Shown here piece by piece: positions 34,625 through 45,604 of a DNA stretch of 64,000 nucleotides. Each line of letters opens with the position of its first letter. Position 1 is the first letter of the stretch. A program made the position numbers and the translations under genes. The notes beneath the pieces were generated by a model. It was not told the origin of the DNA. It made no database searches and worked only from the letters and a program-made list of their open reading frames with translations. The stretch is from Cryptococcus deneoformans JEC21 (taxonomy: Eukaryota > Basidiomycota > Tremellomycetes > Tremellales > Cryptococcaceae): NCBI RefSeq assembly GCF_000091045.1, contig NC_006681.1, positions 252,001 through 316,000 on the forward strand. Direction: 5' to 3'.

Positions 34625-35471
34625 CTACATCAGGGCACTCCATTGATGACTGTTAATTAGAACTTCTTCGACTACATCCACATTGTCAGGTCTCGAAAAG
34701 TCCCTTAATCACATACAATCAGCGTACCATTCCCGCCTAGCTTCGCCGCTTCCAACTTCACGCCTCAACCCTGCTCTGATAGCTTTACCCAGGTCACCTT
34801 CATCCACGATTCCTTATGACAGCCGTATTCCAAGTCCGCCTCTGACCACTACTACTCAGTTTCCAATACCATCCAATCAGACCGCATCAAAGAATGTGCG
34901 CCGACGTCGCGCACAGTTAGAAGACTACCTTGCCAAACGCAGTCGTGAAGACACCTTCGGCGAGGGGACTGGACTGCTGACTATTAAACCCATTCATGAT
35001 TCTGAAGATGCTAGTTCTAAACCATCGGAAGCGCGCGATGAACTTTTGGGCGATGCGATACCGGGAAGCGCTCTCGGAGCGGTGCAAGTCCATGAAGAAC
35101 TCAGCGGACAGTTGGCTGATGTGAGTTATCTGCTTAACATCGTCGGAGCTTATGGAATTCCCTTCAGATGTCGCAGCGACTTAAGCTCAACGCGATTCAT
35201 TTTTCAAATTCTCTGGAGAATGAAAAACATTTGATACAGAATTCACAAGATGTTTTGGAAAGTGGGTGTTGTTCCCGTGATATCTCCTCCACTTGGAGCG
35301 TATATCACTTATTGAAACTTTGTAGAGAACCTTTCGGCCACCAAAACAAGCAAAAAACATCTCTCCACTGTGTCTAAGAAAGGCAGAAGCACAACGTATC
35401 TGACTTTGGGGATTATTCTACTAGTCATGATCGTTTTTATTTGGACCTACCTCCTCATACGCTTCACTTAG
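34316..35471 (+). CDS. USE1: Use1-like ER SNARE
   Basis: A tail-anchored SNARE of the ER, used in Golgi-to-ER retrograde fusion; about 300 residues. The N-terminal half is helical (NLIRLVKSLEIKLAESEEDE; KDWETVLYARVLLDTLKQ), matching the Use1 N-terminal domain. A Ser/Pro-rich linker follows (34740-34870). The SNARE-like heptads come late (VQVHEELSGQLADMSQRLKL; NSLENEKHLIQNSQDVLEKN). One C-terminal membrane helix (TYLTLGIILLVMIVFIWTYL) ends three residues from the stop at 35469-35471, as expected for a tail-anchored protein. Exons are joined over four short introns. The weaker point is the SNARE heptad assignment, made by eye. Confidence 0.8.
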
Positions 35472-35839
35472 CGACCTTTTATTGTAATATGCATAATTAC
35501 GTAGGTCATAAATGGTTGATAGGCATTGTATTCCTTGATAGACCAGACTTGTTCATAAAGAACAACCGAGTAGAGTTGGTACACCCTCGCATTAAGTACG
35601 TAGGTGACCTAGACGCGAAAATTGGTTCCGTCAATATTACTCTCTCTTCTGCCGTTTCTGCGTTTTTGTTTTGGGAAGCAGCTGTCATCTCGTTGGTGAT
35701 CATTCGTTTGTTCATTCAGTTTTGCTACATACTTTATACAATCTGGTGTTGAAACATCGTATTTCTCTTTCTTAAACGCTCTGCTTATCTAGATCATCTC
35801 AACCTACAAACCGAACCGTCATTTTCAGAAAAATCTACC
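35472..35839. other. Intergenic region USE1 / SF3B4
   Basis: 368 bases between two plus-strand genes. No gene is supported; the 103-codon open frame at 35441-35752 has no recognisable feature. Confidence 0.5.
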
Positions 35840-37078
35840 ATGCAAAATAAACCAGAACAAGATCGAAATCAAGAAGCCACGGTATACCTGGTAAGCACAT
35901 CTATCAGCTCCCACGAGGTGCCCGCTCATCCATTACGTGCGTAGGGTAACTTAGATGAAAGATGCACGGATGCGTTAATATGGGAGCTGATGTTGTGAGT
36001 TGAATGATGGTTTCCCGTTTGAATCTCACTAACGTCCATTAAGACAAGCGGGCCCAGTGTGTACGTTCTTTTTGTTGCTCTTCCCTGGATGCCGGCTCCT
36101 CTGAGATATATAAGCTAATGTTCAACAGCCAACGTTTTCCTTCCTAAAGACAGAATCTCCCAAGCTCATCAAGGATTTGGTTTCTGTGAATTCATGTCTG
36201 AAGCAGATGCCGAATATGCTGTCAAGATCATGAACCAGATAAAATTGTATGGGAAACCCATCAGAGTCAACAAAGCATCGTACGATAAGAAGCAGGTGGA
36301 TGTTGGGGCCAATCTTTTCGTGGGAAATTTGGATCCGAACGTGGACGAGCAGACATTGTACGATACTTTCAGCACCTTTGGAACTTTGGCAGAGCAGCCC
36401 AAGGTTGGTTCCTTTCTTTTTCACGTAAAATGAGTCTATCTAACGTATCGATCAGATTGCACGAGACCCTACGACAGGTCTGTCCAAAGGTCATGCCTTC
36501 ATTGCCTACAATGACTTTGAAGCTGCCGATCTGGCGATTGAGAATATGAACGGACAATTCTTTGGAGGCAAACAGATTACCGCACAATACGCATTCAAGA
36601 AGGACGGCAAGGGAGAAAGGCATGGTAGCCAAGCGGAGAGGCTGTTGGCCGCCCAGGCCAAGTGAGTATTCGTTTTTATAATTACATATCCAGGCATTGA
36701 CAAACAATCGCTGCAGAAAGAGACAGCTGTTGCCTGCCACTGGAGGTCCAGCACTTCCGTATCAAGGTATGTAGTTATCTTGGTCAGCTAGCCTCAACTG
36801 ATGTCTTCTCAGGTCAATATGCCAACGCTTTGGTTGTTAACTCTGTTCCCGCAGCCCCTTCAGGTATGCCTACTTATCCCCCGCCGCCCCCGCCTGGTAT
36901 GCCCGTTTACCAAGCACCTGCACCTGACGCGGGATATGCCGGTTATCCTGGTGCTCCTGCAGGCTATGCACCCCCGCCACCTGCTGGCTTCCCTGTGGCG
37001 CAGTATCAAATGCCTGTGGCTGCACCAGGACAGGCTCCTCCGGCCCCTCCGCCTATAAGAATGGGTTTCCAAGGATAA
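35840..37078 (+). CDS. HSH49: Splicing factor 3B subunit 4 (two-RRM protein)
   Basis: A U2 snRNP SF3b component that helps the complex sit on pre-mRNA near the branch point. Two RRMs are evident. RRM1 has [20 protein letters not shown] (RNP2) and [20 protein letters not shown] (RNP1). RRM2 has [20 protein letters not shown] and [21 protein letters not shown] Pro/Gly/Ala-rich tail (36850-37070, with [16 protein letters not shown]) matches the SF3B4 family and ends MGFQG with stop 37076-37078. The ATG at 35840 gives the short N-terminus [17 protein letters not shown] normal for the family. Six or seven short introns include one within GPV/SNVFLP. About 290 residues. Confidence 0.93.
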
Positions 37079-37184
37079 TGGAACACGTGAAACAGTGATG
37101 GAAATGCAGAGATTGTCTGAATGCTATACATAGTGATGAAGTATGAGATGTGATGCGATCATAGAATCAGTCTTGATCCGCCTG

Positions 37185-40100
37185 CTATTCTGCTAACGTC
37201 AAAGTAATACGAGGATTGGGCCACCCCTCCGACCGCTTCAGCCTAACTCGGACTTCTTCCCCCATCTTCCAAAATTTCCCAGCAGGATGCTCCATTTTCG
37301 CAACATGGATACCTAAACTCTCAACCGCTACTGTTGTCCATTCTCCAAAAACTGAACTTTCAGACACGCCAGCAATTCTTGCGATCATCTCACCCCTGAC
37401 GTCAACGAGCCCCTCTTCCTCCTTGACGGATCTCCCTGGGACTGGCCATCCATTAGGCGACTGGAAATGTTTATTAATCACCTGTGTTTTCCAAAATAGT
37501 TCCGCGTTGACTCCTGCCCTCTTAGCCCGCTTTGATCCTTCGTCGCTTCTCTGCGCCAAGGTCACAATTTCCTCCTTCTTAAGGCTTTTGGCCAATTTCC
37601 CTGTCTCACCGCGGTCTTTCGCAAGCGCAGCCTTGATTTGCCAATGCACAAGCATATCATCAAATCTTCTCAGGGGTGAGGTTGCACGCACATAACCTCC
37701 GCCAGGGGCATCAAAGCCCATAATCCAGTGTGCGGAGGGTTTGAGACTGACAAATGCTGACGAACGGTACCACCCAGGTTCCGCCATCACATAAGGGTCG
37801 ATGATACCCATACCAGGTATACGAAGAGAAAGCCATTGATCTAGAGTCGAGTTCGTGGCGACAGGTTTTGGGGCAGTACTGCCTCTGTATATCATGGGGA
37901 TGTTGCGCTCTGAGCAGAAGGACGCCGCCAATCTACCAGCCAAAATCATGAATTCGGCGACCATCGTCGCGGATGTGAGGGTTGCGGGAGAAGACGAGAC
38001 GCAGTAATCAACTGATAAAGAGCCAGAGAAAAGTTGGGGACATGAGGGTATGTTGGGAAGGGCAAAAACATCAGGGTTAGGTGGGGCTTGTTGATTGAGG
38101 ATCCGGACTGAAGAAGACGGCCAAGTCCAATCAAATCCAGCAGTGGCATAGCGCTTGGCACGGATATTCTTGGCTAGTTCATAAAGCTTCTGCAAATCTT
38201 CAATATCTGAAGAGATTACCTCAGATTTGACAGGCTCATCAAAACTTTGTGGACCGCCAAATGGACGATATGATTTCACAGGAGTAAGTCCGAGAGCTCG
38301 GTCGACCGAGGAATAGGTGACTACCCGAGGCTTCTTGATCCATCCCAAATTGACCTTCGTGTCATGAACTTCGCCATCCTTGCCTACTCTGGCCGAAAAG
38401 GTTATTACACCTTGTCTCCCTTCATCTCTCTGCACACTGGCTCCCAGAGATAGTTCCCTCATGATCACGTCTGATGGGAACAAGGGGGAGTTTCCTTCGG
38501 GCAAATATAGGGAAGATCCCATGACAGAAGCTCGCTTTGCCAAAGGATGGGCAGGAGGGATATACCTCGTGGGGTCAGCCACGTGTACATGGACCCAAAC
38601 GTCTTCCGAGTTTAATATTCGCTCCAGAGCAATGCCATCATCCAATTCAGATGCAGTGGCATCATCAATCACATAGACTTTTTGGTCAGAGTAATCTATT
38701 CTTAGATGATCCAATTCATTGCCCTGGAGGAATTCGCCTTCACCCTTGATATCGCCGCTGGTAGAAGCCTTGGCTAGAGCCTTCATGTTCGATTCCGCCA
38801 CTCTAGAGGTCTCCAAGCTGTCCCAGGGAAGGATCATACCCATCTTCTGTAACAAAATGGTAATTGTTCCTCGGTCGACGACTTCTTCCGGATCGGGAGT
38901 GATCAACCTTGCAATGGCGATGGCGAGAGACAAGAAGGGCGACGTTTGGGTGGAACGAGTTTCGGCGACAGCACCGAAGAGGGTGTAGATCATGTCAAGG
39001 TCCGTTGAGGACCAGCTGGGAAGACCGTTCGTATATGGTTTAAGAGGGTCACCTTCGGTCTCTGTGTAGATTTTTTCAGATAAAGCAATGACAGCTTTAG
39101 CTCTGTCCACGAATGAACGCAATGGTTCAGCGTCGTCTCCATTCGACTTGTGTGCCTCAACCCATCGCTGAACCCGCTCAATTCGTTGTCTCTCGGCCTT
39201 GCTGCGAACTATAAATGTCCCAGTAGCCCACATATCTCCTTCGTCGCTGACAAACATATCAGGACGTCCCATAAGAAGAACGTGGGCAGCGTATGCAGGT
39301 AAGGTATTTGGCTTTATTTGAATAGGTGGAGACTGGGATTCTGTTCCGCTTGAAGGGTTGAGGATGTACTCCGCGGCCTCTACAGCGGTGATGGTCGTCC
39401 GCTCGCTGTCGTTTTCCGACGCCCATTTCTCCCATACACCTTCCGCGCCGCCAATGAGACCTTTGTCAAACGTCCCTCCTCGAAGTTTGCCGCACATCCT
39501 CTCAGTTTCCCTTTGCACCCTCCTGAGCATCAATGCAACCTTTCTCCTTGCCTCCATCATCTCTGGAGTGGTGGACGTTGTCTCACTTGCCAAACCGGAG
39601 CTGCTTTCCGATTGGGCCCAAGCTTGAAGTAGTTCAGGTGACCAACAAGCCTCTGTAAGTGATGGAGGCATGAGAGATATGGGCATAATGAACTGCACGT
39701 CGTGGGCTGACACTGGCCAGATTTCACCAGACGATCGAAGGAGGAGAAAACGAGGGCGTTCGCCTATAAGGATGGAGGCCAGGATTAAGCCCAAGGAGAC
39801 CTGACCGGATCTGCGAACAATCAGTACAAGTATATCTATGCTGGACACCATTACTTACCTTCGGCATTCTACTACGCGTCCAATCTCTAATCCAGCACTA
39901 CTCCCGTCTCCTTCAATAGACCCCCAATCCAACCCTACCTCAGCATCTACATCATTGACAAAATATGCCCTTCGGTCATTGCTCTGGCCTTCTGCAACCT
40001 CAAACTTGACTCGGGCTGGTTTTTCGGACTTCAAGCTGGTCGGTGCTCTTGATGTGGACAAGAGCGTGGCGTCGGCAGCAAGAGTGTCCAGTATCTCTCT

Positions 40101-40232
40101 GGCCTTCAGTTGCGGTTGCTTAGTCGAAGAGCCTACTCTGGTGCGGCGAGCATCGCATGAGCGAGAGGTGGATGCAAAGGCTCTACGAGCAAAGCTTGAC
40201 GAGATCGCTGATCTTGCCGGCAAGAGGGCCAT
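37185..40232 (-). CDS. DSS1: Mitochondrial RNase II-family exoribonuclease (Dss1-like)
   Basis: A 3'-5' exoribonuclease of mitochondrial RNA turnover, about 1,000 residues in two exons (intron near 39812-39859). The N-terminus is a clear mitochondrial presequence (MALLPARSAISSSFARRAFA). The RNB catalytic domain has the Asp cluster in YVIDDATASELDDGIALERI and continues WVHVHVADPTRYIPPAHPLA, SSLYLPEGNSPLFP and GVITFSARVGKDG. YVRATSPLRRFDDMLVHWQI is the conserved closing motif of RNB enzymes. The C-terminus (KMGEEVRVRLKRSEGWPNPR) looks like a weak S1-type end. In yeast the orthologue works with the Suv3 helicase as the mitochondrial degradosome; partnership here is inferred. Stop at 37185-37187. 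Confidence 0.9.
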
Positions 40233-40554
40233 CTTGTTTCGCAGTAAGAGTGTAGAACCAAATATTTTAGTACAGAAGCCTCGAAGCCTTGATAATTTTG
40301 CAGTGCCAACCGCTCCAGTGTTGCTTCTTGTGCCCGCGCCGAAATATCTGCTGGGTCTACAAATCTGATGCCATCGTAACTTAAAGGGGCATTTGATTTA
40401 TTTTCCCATAAAATCACAAAATTCCCTGTCCAAAATAAGGCCTATTTAATTAATGACAGTCTCAAGCGCTCCTTTATGCGTCACCCACCAGCTAGCTCTC
40501 TTCTGCTCTCGGTCAACCGTCCTCTACGTCTACCACACTTTTGCTCAACACGCC
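40233..40554. promoter_or_regulatory. Divergent promoter region, DSS1 / VMA9
   Basis: 322 bases separating the start codons of the mitochondrial RNase and V-ATPase subunit e. AT-rich around 40385-40455 (ttaaaggggcatttgattta; cctatttaattaatgacag). No assigned factor site. Confidence 0.5.
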
Positions 40555-40940
40555 ATGTCGTTCTTTCACGTTGTATTTGTGGCTTTCGTCATTGCGGCCA
40601 TTGGAGCTGCTGGATGGTTTGTGACTCCCAAAGGAAAGAACCAAACGTGAGCTTCTCGGTGTACTCGCTACAGGACATCGACATTGATACACTCTATAGA
40701 TTACTTCGAACGAGCTTGCTGCTGACTCTGACATGCTGCTACCTCATGTAAGTCGATTTAAGGACCTAAATAAACTCTATGAAGTTGATTAAATTATAGG
40801 TGGGCTATCACATACCTATGTCAATTGCACCCCCTCATCAGTAGGTTCCCGCCTGTTTATGTTATGTTAAAGAAAAGGGCCATGCTGATGCTATGACATG
40901 TCCAGCACCTCGTCGTTCAGATTTGCGAATGGAGTATTAG
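40555..40940 (+). CDS. VMA9: V-type ATPase subunit e (71 residues, four exons)
   Basis: A small membrane subunit of the V0 sector of the vacuolar proton pump. Four coding exons join in frame: MSFFHVVFVAFVIAAIGAAG through PKGKNQ, then LLRTSLLLTLTCCYLM, then WAITYLCQLHPLI, then TPRRSDLRMEY with stop 40938-40940. The two membrane helices, the KGKNQ loop and the TYL-QLHPLI-PRRSDLR end are the family signature. Length is normal for subunit e. The three introns are about 45-65 nt. The gene converges with the Sur7-like gene, leaving about 158 bp between stops. The exons are too short to stand out as open frames. Confidence 0.92.
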
Positions 40941-41098
40941 ATTTCGACTTGTCCGATAATGCATTGTTGTACAGATCTACCGCTTCCTGTATCACGACGC
41001 TACCCCATCTCCAAACGTATTTCTCCACGACTTTTTTCCATCAATCTCGACCATGGGTGTTTCCGAAAATTGCACCGATGACAATCTGTTTGCCATCA

Positions 41099-42443
41099 TT
41101 AGTTGCCCGTGAAAGATGACGCTTGGGGAGTTTGTGCGTTTTGAAGGCTGTCGGGTTTTGTAGAGACGGGACTCATATTTCGGACAGAACCGAAGTTCAT
41201 ATAATGCTTGGACTGGGCAACTGACCATGCCCATGGCAAGGAACCGATGACGAGAACTAAGAACAAACATATAGGTAAGAGAGGGAGTACTAAACGATTG
41301 ATCAGCTTTGACCACTGTTCACAACAATATACCTACAATATGTCAACGTTCCCAGCCTGAATTCCAACCCAACCTCCCAAGCTTGTATATCGTCCCACTG
41401 TTCCCGCGCCTTACTCACGTCTCTCAACTCCATCATCGCACCCCCTGCTACCCCCAAAGCGCTCAGGACCGTACAGAAAAATGCCGGATGTGGGCCGTTG
41501 CCCCACTTGAAGCTCGCTACGCTCTTTCCCTTATCATCCGCCCCGTCTTCATGTACTAGCGGTCTTACGGAATCAATATCCCTGGGATAATCTGGCCGAT
41601 GGGGTACAGCTTCAAGATGAGACTTTTGCCTTAAAAGAGCGAGGCGCGGTAGATGCCACGATATTAGGCCCACAATAAATATCAGCACGGATATGAGAGT
41701 GAGAATCCCAGATAGTAAGAGAAGTATTGGTGAAAAGGGGGACGGTGGGAGAACAATAAGTGCCTTCCCGAGGGAAAGGGGCAAGAAAGCTGCATCTGAA
41801 AGCAGAGTGAGACAAAAATAGGCAGATCATAAGCGTACTTACGATAAGCCGCTTCCCCCGAAGAAGTACACATAATTGACTCGTTGGCCTTCATCCTTGA
41901 GCAGATACCTAGCGATCAAAACCGTGTAAGTGATTGTTTCTGCGTCGAATAAATGTCCTCACGTAAAGCTCCAACGAAGATACTCGGTCCATTGATGCCC
42001 AACCATTCTTCCAGCCTCACGTTCCCTGACTGTACAATGGTTTTGGTAGCGTTTACGATGTCGTTCCCAGGACTCGTTTCCTCCAACTCCTGTTTGATGT
42101 CCCTGATGGCTGCCACGGCAGAGGCCCTCAACGGTGACAATGATGATGATGTCGAGTTTACTGGCAGGCTACCGGCTGTGACTTTTCTTGCGTGACCGAT
42201 GGGTTGAATAGAAAAGAAGGTCGTCTCATGATGCTTCACCGTAGGCAGAAGGAGGGAAATTAGGGTGAGTATAAGTGCGAAAACGAGTAAAGGTGGGATC
42301 AAGCATTTTGTAATAAGGATAATGAAACGGGGAAGAGACGCTTTCTTCCACTCCAACAGGACGTCTTGCTGGTCTTCTGTATGATGTAGCTCTGGGAGTG
42401 TTGGGCTAAATGGGAGCATGCGAGACAAGCTGACCACTCTCAT
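41099..42443 (-). CDS. Four-pass membrane protein, Sur7/PalI-like
   Basis: About 390 residues with four hydrophobic segments: TM1 FIILITKCLIPPLLVFALIL, a long extracellular loop, TM2 FSPILLLLSGILTLISVLIF, TM3 FFCTVLSALGVAGGAMMEL, TM4 LVLPLLPICLFLVLVIGSLP. The first loop carries the Sur7/PalI-type pattern WLGING...GALRICSRM...IMCTSS with paired cysteines. Exon joins: GAL/RICSRMKANES by a 50-nt intron, AAY/HAAFLPLSLGKA, and QAWE/VYCCEQWSKL by a 44-nt intron ending ATTGTAG. The last join is the least certain, but it brings a strongly hydrophobic TM4 into frame. The C-terminus is a polar tail ending SSFTGN with stop 41099-41101. Family members organise plasma-membrane domains or sense pH (Rim9/PalI); which applies here is unknown. 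Confidence 0.65.
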
Positions 42444-43046
42444 CGTTTAATTAGCTGTGATGAAAAGCCACACGCTGTTTTTGAGAGTCGATAATGATTA
42501 ATTTAAGAAAACGCGAGAATCACAGCGCATGTGAACATAGGTTCATCCCTCTGATTAACATCACTTCGGCCAGACCTCATCTCCGTCACGCTGTCTAAGG
42601 GTAAATTGATATCGGTGATGTCTCTTCTGTGCTTCTTTTCCATAGGGAGGGAGATCCTTTGTCGTAACTTCAGATCCTTTGTCGTAACTTCATGTTATGG
42701 CTCTACATTGTAATGGCCACAGTAGTAGACTGCATCTCCTGAATGGCCAAGATCTCATCTGTCGATCCTACGCTAGCGAAATCTTCGCCAAAGTCTGATA
42801 CGCTGCACGGAAGGCACAAATAAAAAGATCGTTCATCTGCATCTAGGATAATCCTTTCCCTCGCGCCATATCAATATCACTTGCGTATAGTCTACAAATG
42901 CTCCTGCTACATGACGCTGAGCACTACTGTTATCATACGCAGAATACTGAAGGGCATCAAATACACCGCCTTTTAGAGTCCGGATTTGTCGGCAATCGAC
43001 CTTGCTTTATCAACGCTCTTCCCACAAGTCCCACACGCCAATGTAC
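42444..43046. other. Intergenic region with 20-bp tandem duplication
   Basis: 603 bases between the Sur7-like gene start and the 3' end of the first eight-cysteine gene. No gene seen. A perfect 20-bp direct duplication occurs at 42652-42691. Confidence 0.5.
42652..42691 (+). repeat. Perfect tandem duplication, 2 x 20 bp
   Basis: The unit AGATCCTTTGTCGTAACTTC occurs at 42652-42671 and again at 42672-42691 without mismatch, about 210 bp upstream of the Sur7-like gene start. A recent slippage duplication is likely; it could double a promoter site. Confidence 0.95.
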
Positions 43047-43697
43047 CTATGAGTAATATTCTGCAGGCTGGGGATCGGTCGTATTTGTGTTGTACACTTG
43101 AGGACGGTAAGTCAGTGCCCCGCTGGCTGTTCCATTCTGAGCTTGGACAGTACATATGTCAAGGAAATCCTACAAGGGACAGTGAGCAAATGTACAAAGA
43201 CCTCTGGCAGTGAAGGGATTCCCTTCATTCCCGCGATAACACCCACATTGATGTTCTGAACGATAAGACTCGGTGTCGTTGCACAGGTTGAGCATGTAGA
43301 AGCAGATGCAGAAATGGTCGAATTGCCCAATGCAGCAGTACTGGCCGTTTGCCCTTGGCACAAGCATGCGACAAATTGGTTGTTATAAATGTAGTCATCC
43401 TGGTTGGTAGTGACTATTAAAACCGCTGGTTGGTCAGCATTTGCTTGATACTTGTTGGATAAAAATTGATCTTCCTGTTTGGCGATCCATCTATCATGCC
43501 TCCTGTGTTGTCTGCAGAATTCTCTTGGCAAGGGTGTACTCACATCTATCAGCATATTCCCACCGACAGTACAGCATGACAACCGCCCAATCCGTGCATG
43601 CTGACATACAGGTGTCCGCATCAGTAGCTCTGATGATGTCTAAGCCGAGAAGAACCAGCCAGAAAGTGAGAGTGAGCAGCCGAGTTAAGGAGGTCAT
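43047..43697 (-). CDS. Secreted eight-cysteine protein, copy A
   Basis: About 147 residues in three exons. A signal peptide (LTLTFWLVLLGLDIIRATDA) is followed by CMSACTDWAVVMLYCRWEY; exon 1 ends at 43544. Exon 2 from 43413 encodes NQFVACLCQGQTASTAALGN and CSTCATTPSLIVQN. Exon 3 starts DFLDICTVQAQNGT and ends PQPAEYYS with stop 43047-43049. Cysteine spacing is C-x3-C-x9-C-x23-C-x-C-x21-C-x2-C-x17-C. There are several N-glycosylation sites and no C-terminal hydrophobic segment, so it should be secreted and soluble. Intron 1 (phase 1, 130 nt) and intron 2 (phase 0) sit at the same places as in copies B and C. I do not recognise the family; the cysteine order recalls CFEM but with longer loops. 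Confidence 0.75.
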
Positions 43698-44518
43698 TTT
43701 ATTGGCGCAGAAATTAGTTGGCTCGAGCAGGAATACGGTGAGAAGAATGTTCGCATGATGAGGGATGTTCGTGGTATTATAATGTGACACATGGGTACAA
43801 ATTATTATGCGCAGATGAGATGTAAAAGGAATCGCTATGTATAGAACTGGAATCTATTGATAATATAACGAAGCGCAGTATAGCAGGAATGCCGAAGAAG
43901 GCCGTGGCAACAACAAGTAGGGTGGGACAAAAATGGCGTGCACAGTCGAAAATAAATTTCCATCAATTTCTCCAGCACGTTCAGAAGGACAAATAAATAA
44001 ATAATAGGCCCGTCCGCCTCGCCTTTTTCCTATCGTTCTTTCATCTTGATCAGGTCTACAACACGGTTTTGGGAGGCCTTCGTGCAGCTGCCGAGGTCTT
44101 CTCAAAAGGGAATTTACAGGTCCTCAGAAGGTCGGCAAGGCCTATGATAAAAGTGTAACCGAACATTGCCAAGGCCTTGCCGTCATATTCCGATGCGAAC
44201 ACAGGCCTTTGCTGCCGCAGCGCAGGACATCTCCAGCGGAAGCCACCTCTATTACAGCGCAGCTCCTCTATTACCCATGATACGAACATACGACGTGCCT
44301 AACTGAATGATTACTGCAAGCAACACTTCTTCACCACACACTACCTATGAAACTCGGCGATACATGATGACAACTTTTACCCACTACGATGAAGGATGAT
44401 CTTTTCTTATTAGAAAGTAGTAAAGGCCAGTAAAGCAGCACAAGCTCATCCTGGTAGAGGATGGGGAGGCATAGTTTTGCTGTCTTGCTGATGCCACTTT
44501 GAAGAGTAATGGATGACT
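43698..44518. other. Intergenic region between eight-cysteine copies A and B
   Basis: 821 bases. It should contain the copy A promoter and copy B 3' UTR. A 77-codon minus-strand open frame at 44056-44289 has no recognisable feature, and no fourth copy of the family is present. Confidence 0.5.
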
Positions 44519-45080
44519 TTAATATTGATACTCATAAGGCTGCGGTTCAGTGATATTCGTGTGGTAACCTTGAGGCCTGTAATGCAAAGCATCGGCTGCT
44601 GTTCCATTCTGTGCCTGCACGGTGCATAATTGGAGGAGATCCTAGACCGATTCCGAAACAGGTTAAGCCACCACCAGCGCTTGCTTCTGACTTGATACGA
44701 TTATGCTTACTCTCAGATCTCTCTTCACTAACCCTGGAGTAGTATGGCAGTTCAAGCAGACACCGACAGATGCAGAGATGGTATTGTTGCCTATACTCCC
44801 AGCTGCAGTTTCCCCTCTGCAAAGACAGCCAACGAATTTGTTGTTGTAATTATAATTATGTTGGTTATGCTTGACTGTTCTTGCACATCAGTTGAATCGT
44901 CAAATGCAAGAGCGCCTACTTACATCGGTTTATATACTCCCATCGGCAGTGTTCTATCACACGAGACCAATTTGTGCAGGCCATCACACATTGTTCTTGT
45001 GAAGCGTCTGCCAATGATACCGCAAGAGTAAGGAATATGGCTATGAGAAAGGGCACGAAGCAGATGAGTGAACGGAGCAT
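44519..45080 (-). CDS. Secreted eight-cysteine protein, copy B
   Basis: About 147 residues, the middle copy. The signal peptide MLRSLICFVPFLIAIFLTLA precedes CVMACTNWSRVIEHCRWEY. Exon 2 begins after the acceptor CAAGAACAG and reads NYNYNNKFVGCLCRGETAAG, then CLNCHTTPGLVKRDLR. Exon 3 reads DLLQLCTVQAQNGTAADALH and YRPQGYHTNITEPQPYEYQY with stop 44519-44521. Cysteine spacing is C-x3-C-x9-C-x23-C-x-C-x20-C-x2-C-x17-C. The ATG at 45080 is preferred to an upstream in-frame ATG at 45158 because it starts directly with the signal peptide. The C-terminus is polar, like copy A and unlike copy C. Function unknown. Confidence 0.72.
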
Positions 45081-45604
45081 TCGTTGAAGCGCGGTGTCTG
45101 CGGCGTTGAGGTGTTTGTGTACTACGTAGTAAGCAGCGTTTTCGTGACATACATGCATCTAATTGTGTCCTATATAACCGCAGCCCAATGAAGAATGCCC
45201 AGCCGTGAAGGTTGCTGGCCATTTGGCACTGAATGAGAAGATTGAGGGAAGATCTAGAAAACGCGATCGAGCAAGAGCTGAGATCTCGTTCGTTCGATCC
45301 TTCGACGACAACGCTGAGTTTAGGGTGAAAATGAGGAACAGGGATGGGCCATTGGATATGCCGTTGAAATAACAAACAAAGGTGCATTTTGAAATGGAGA
45401 AATAGCCAAGGACTTAGCAAAACGTCAGCAGACTCTTAGTGTGATCGTGGCATTGCTGCACCCAACAAAACGTCTGTCTACTTCGTACTTATCGCAAATC
45501 TATCTATTATATATCGTTCAATCAAGACGCAGTTCAAGCTCTATCGCCATATACTATCGATGTCCTTTTCATTGTTCATCAATTGCTTGGGTCCCTTTCA
45601 CCAT
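45081..45604. other. Intergenic region between eight-cysteine copies B and C
   Basis: 524 bases with no gene. A tRNA B-box-like string at 45292-45300 has no matching A box or acceptor stem. Confidence 0.5.

Noticed and set aside
44056..44289. 77-codon minus-strand frame as a fourth eight-cysteine copy
   Set aside because: It lacks the CxC, TTP and DW motifs and the signal peptide; no fourth paralogue is present.
45292..45300. tRNA B-box-like GTTCGATCC
   Set aside because: No A box, acceptor stem or anticodon arm around it.
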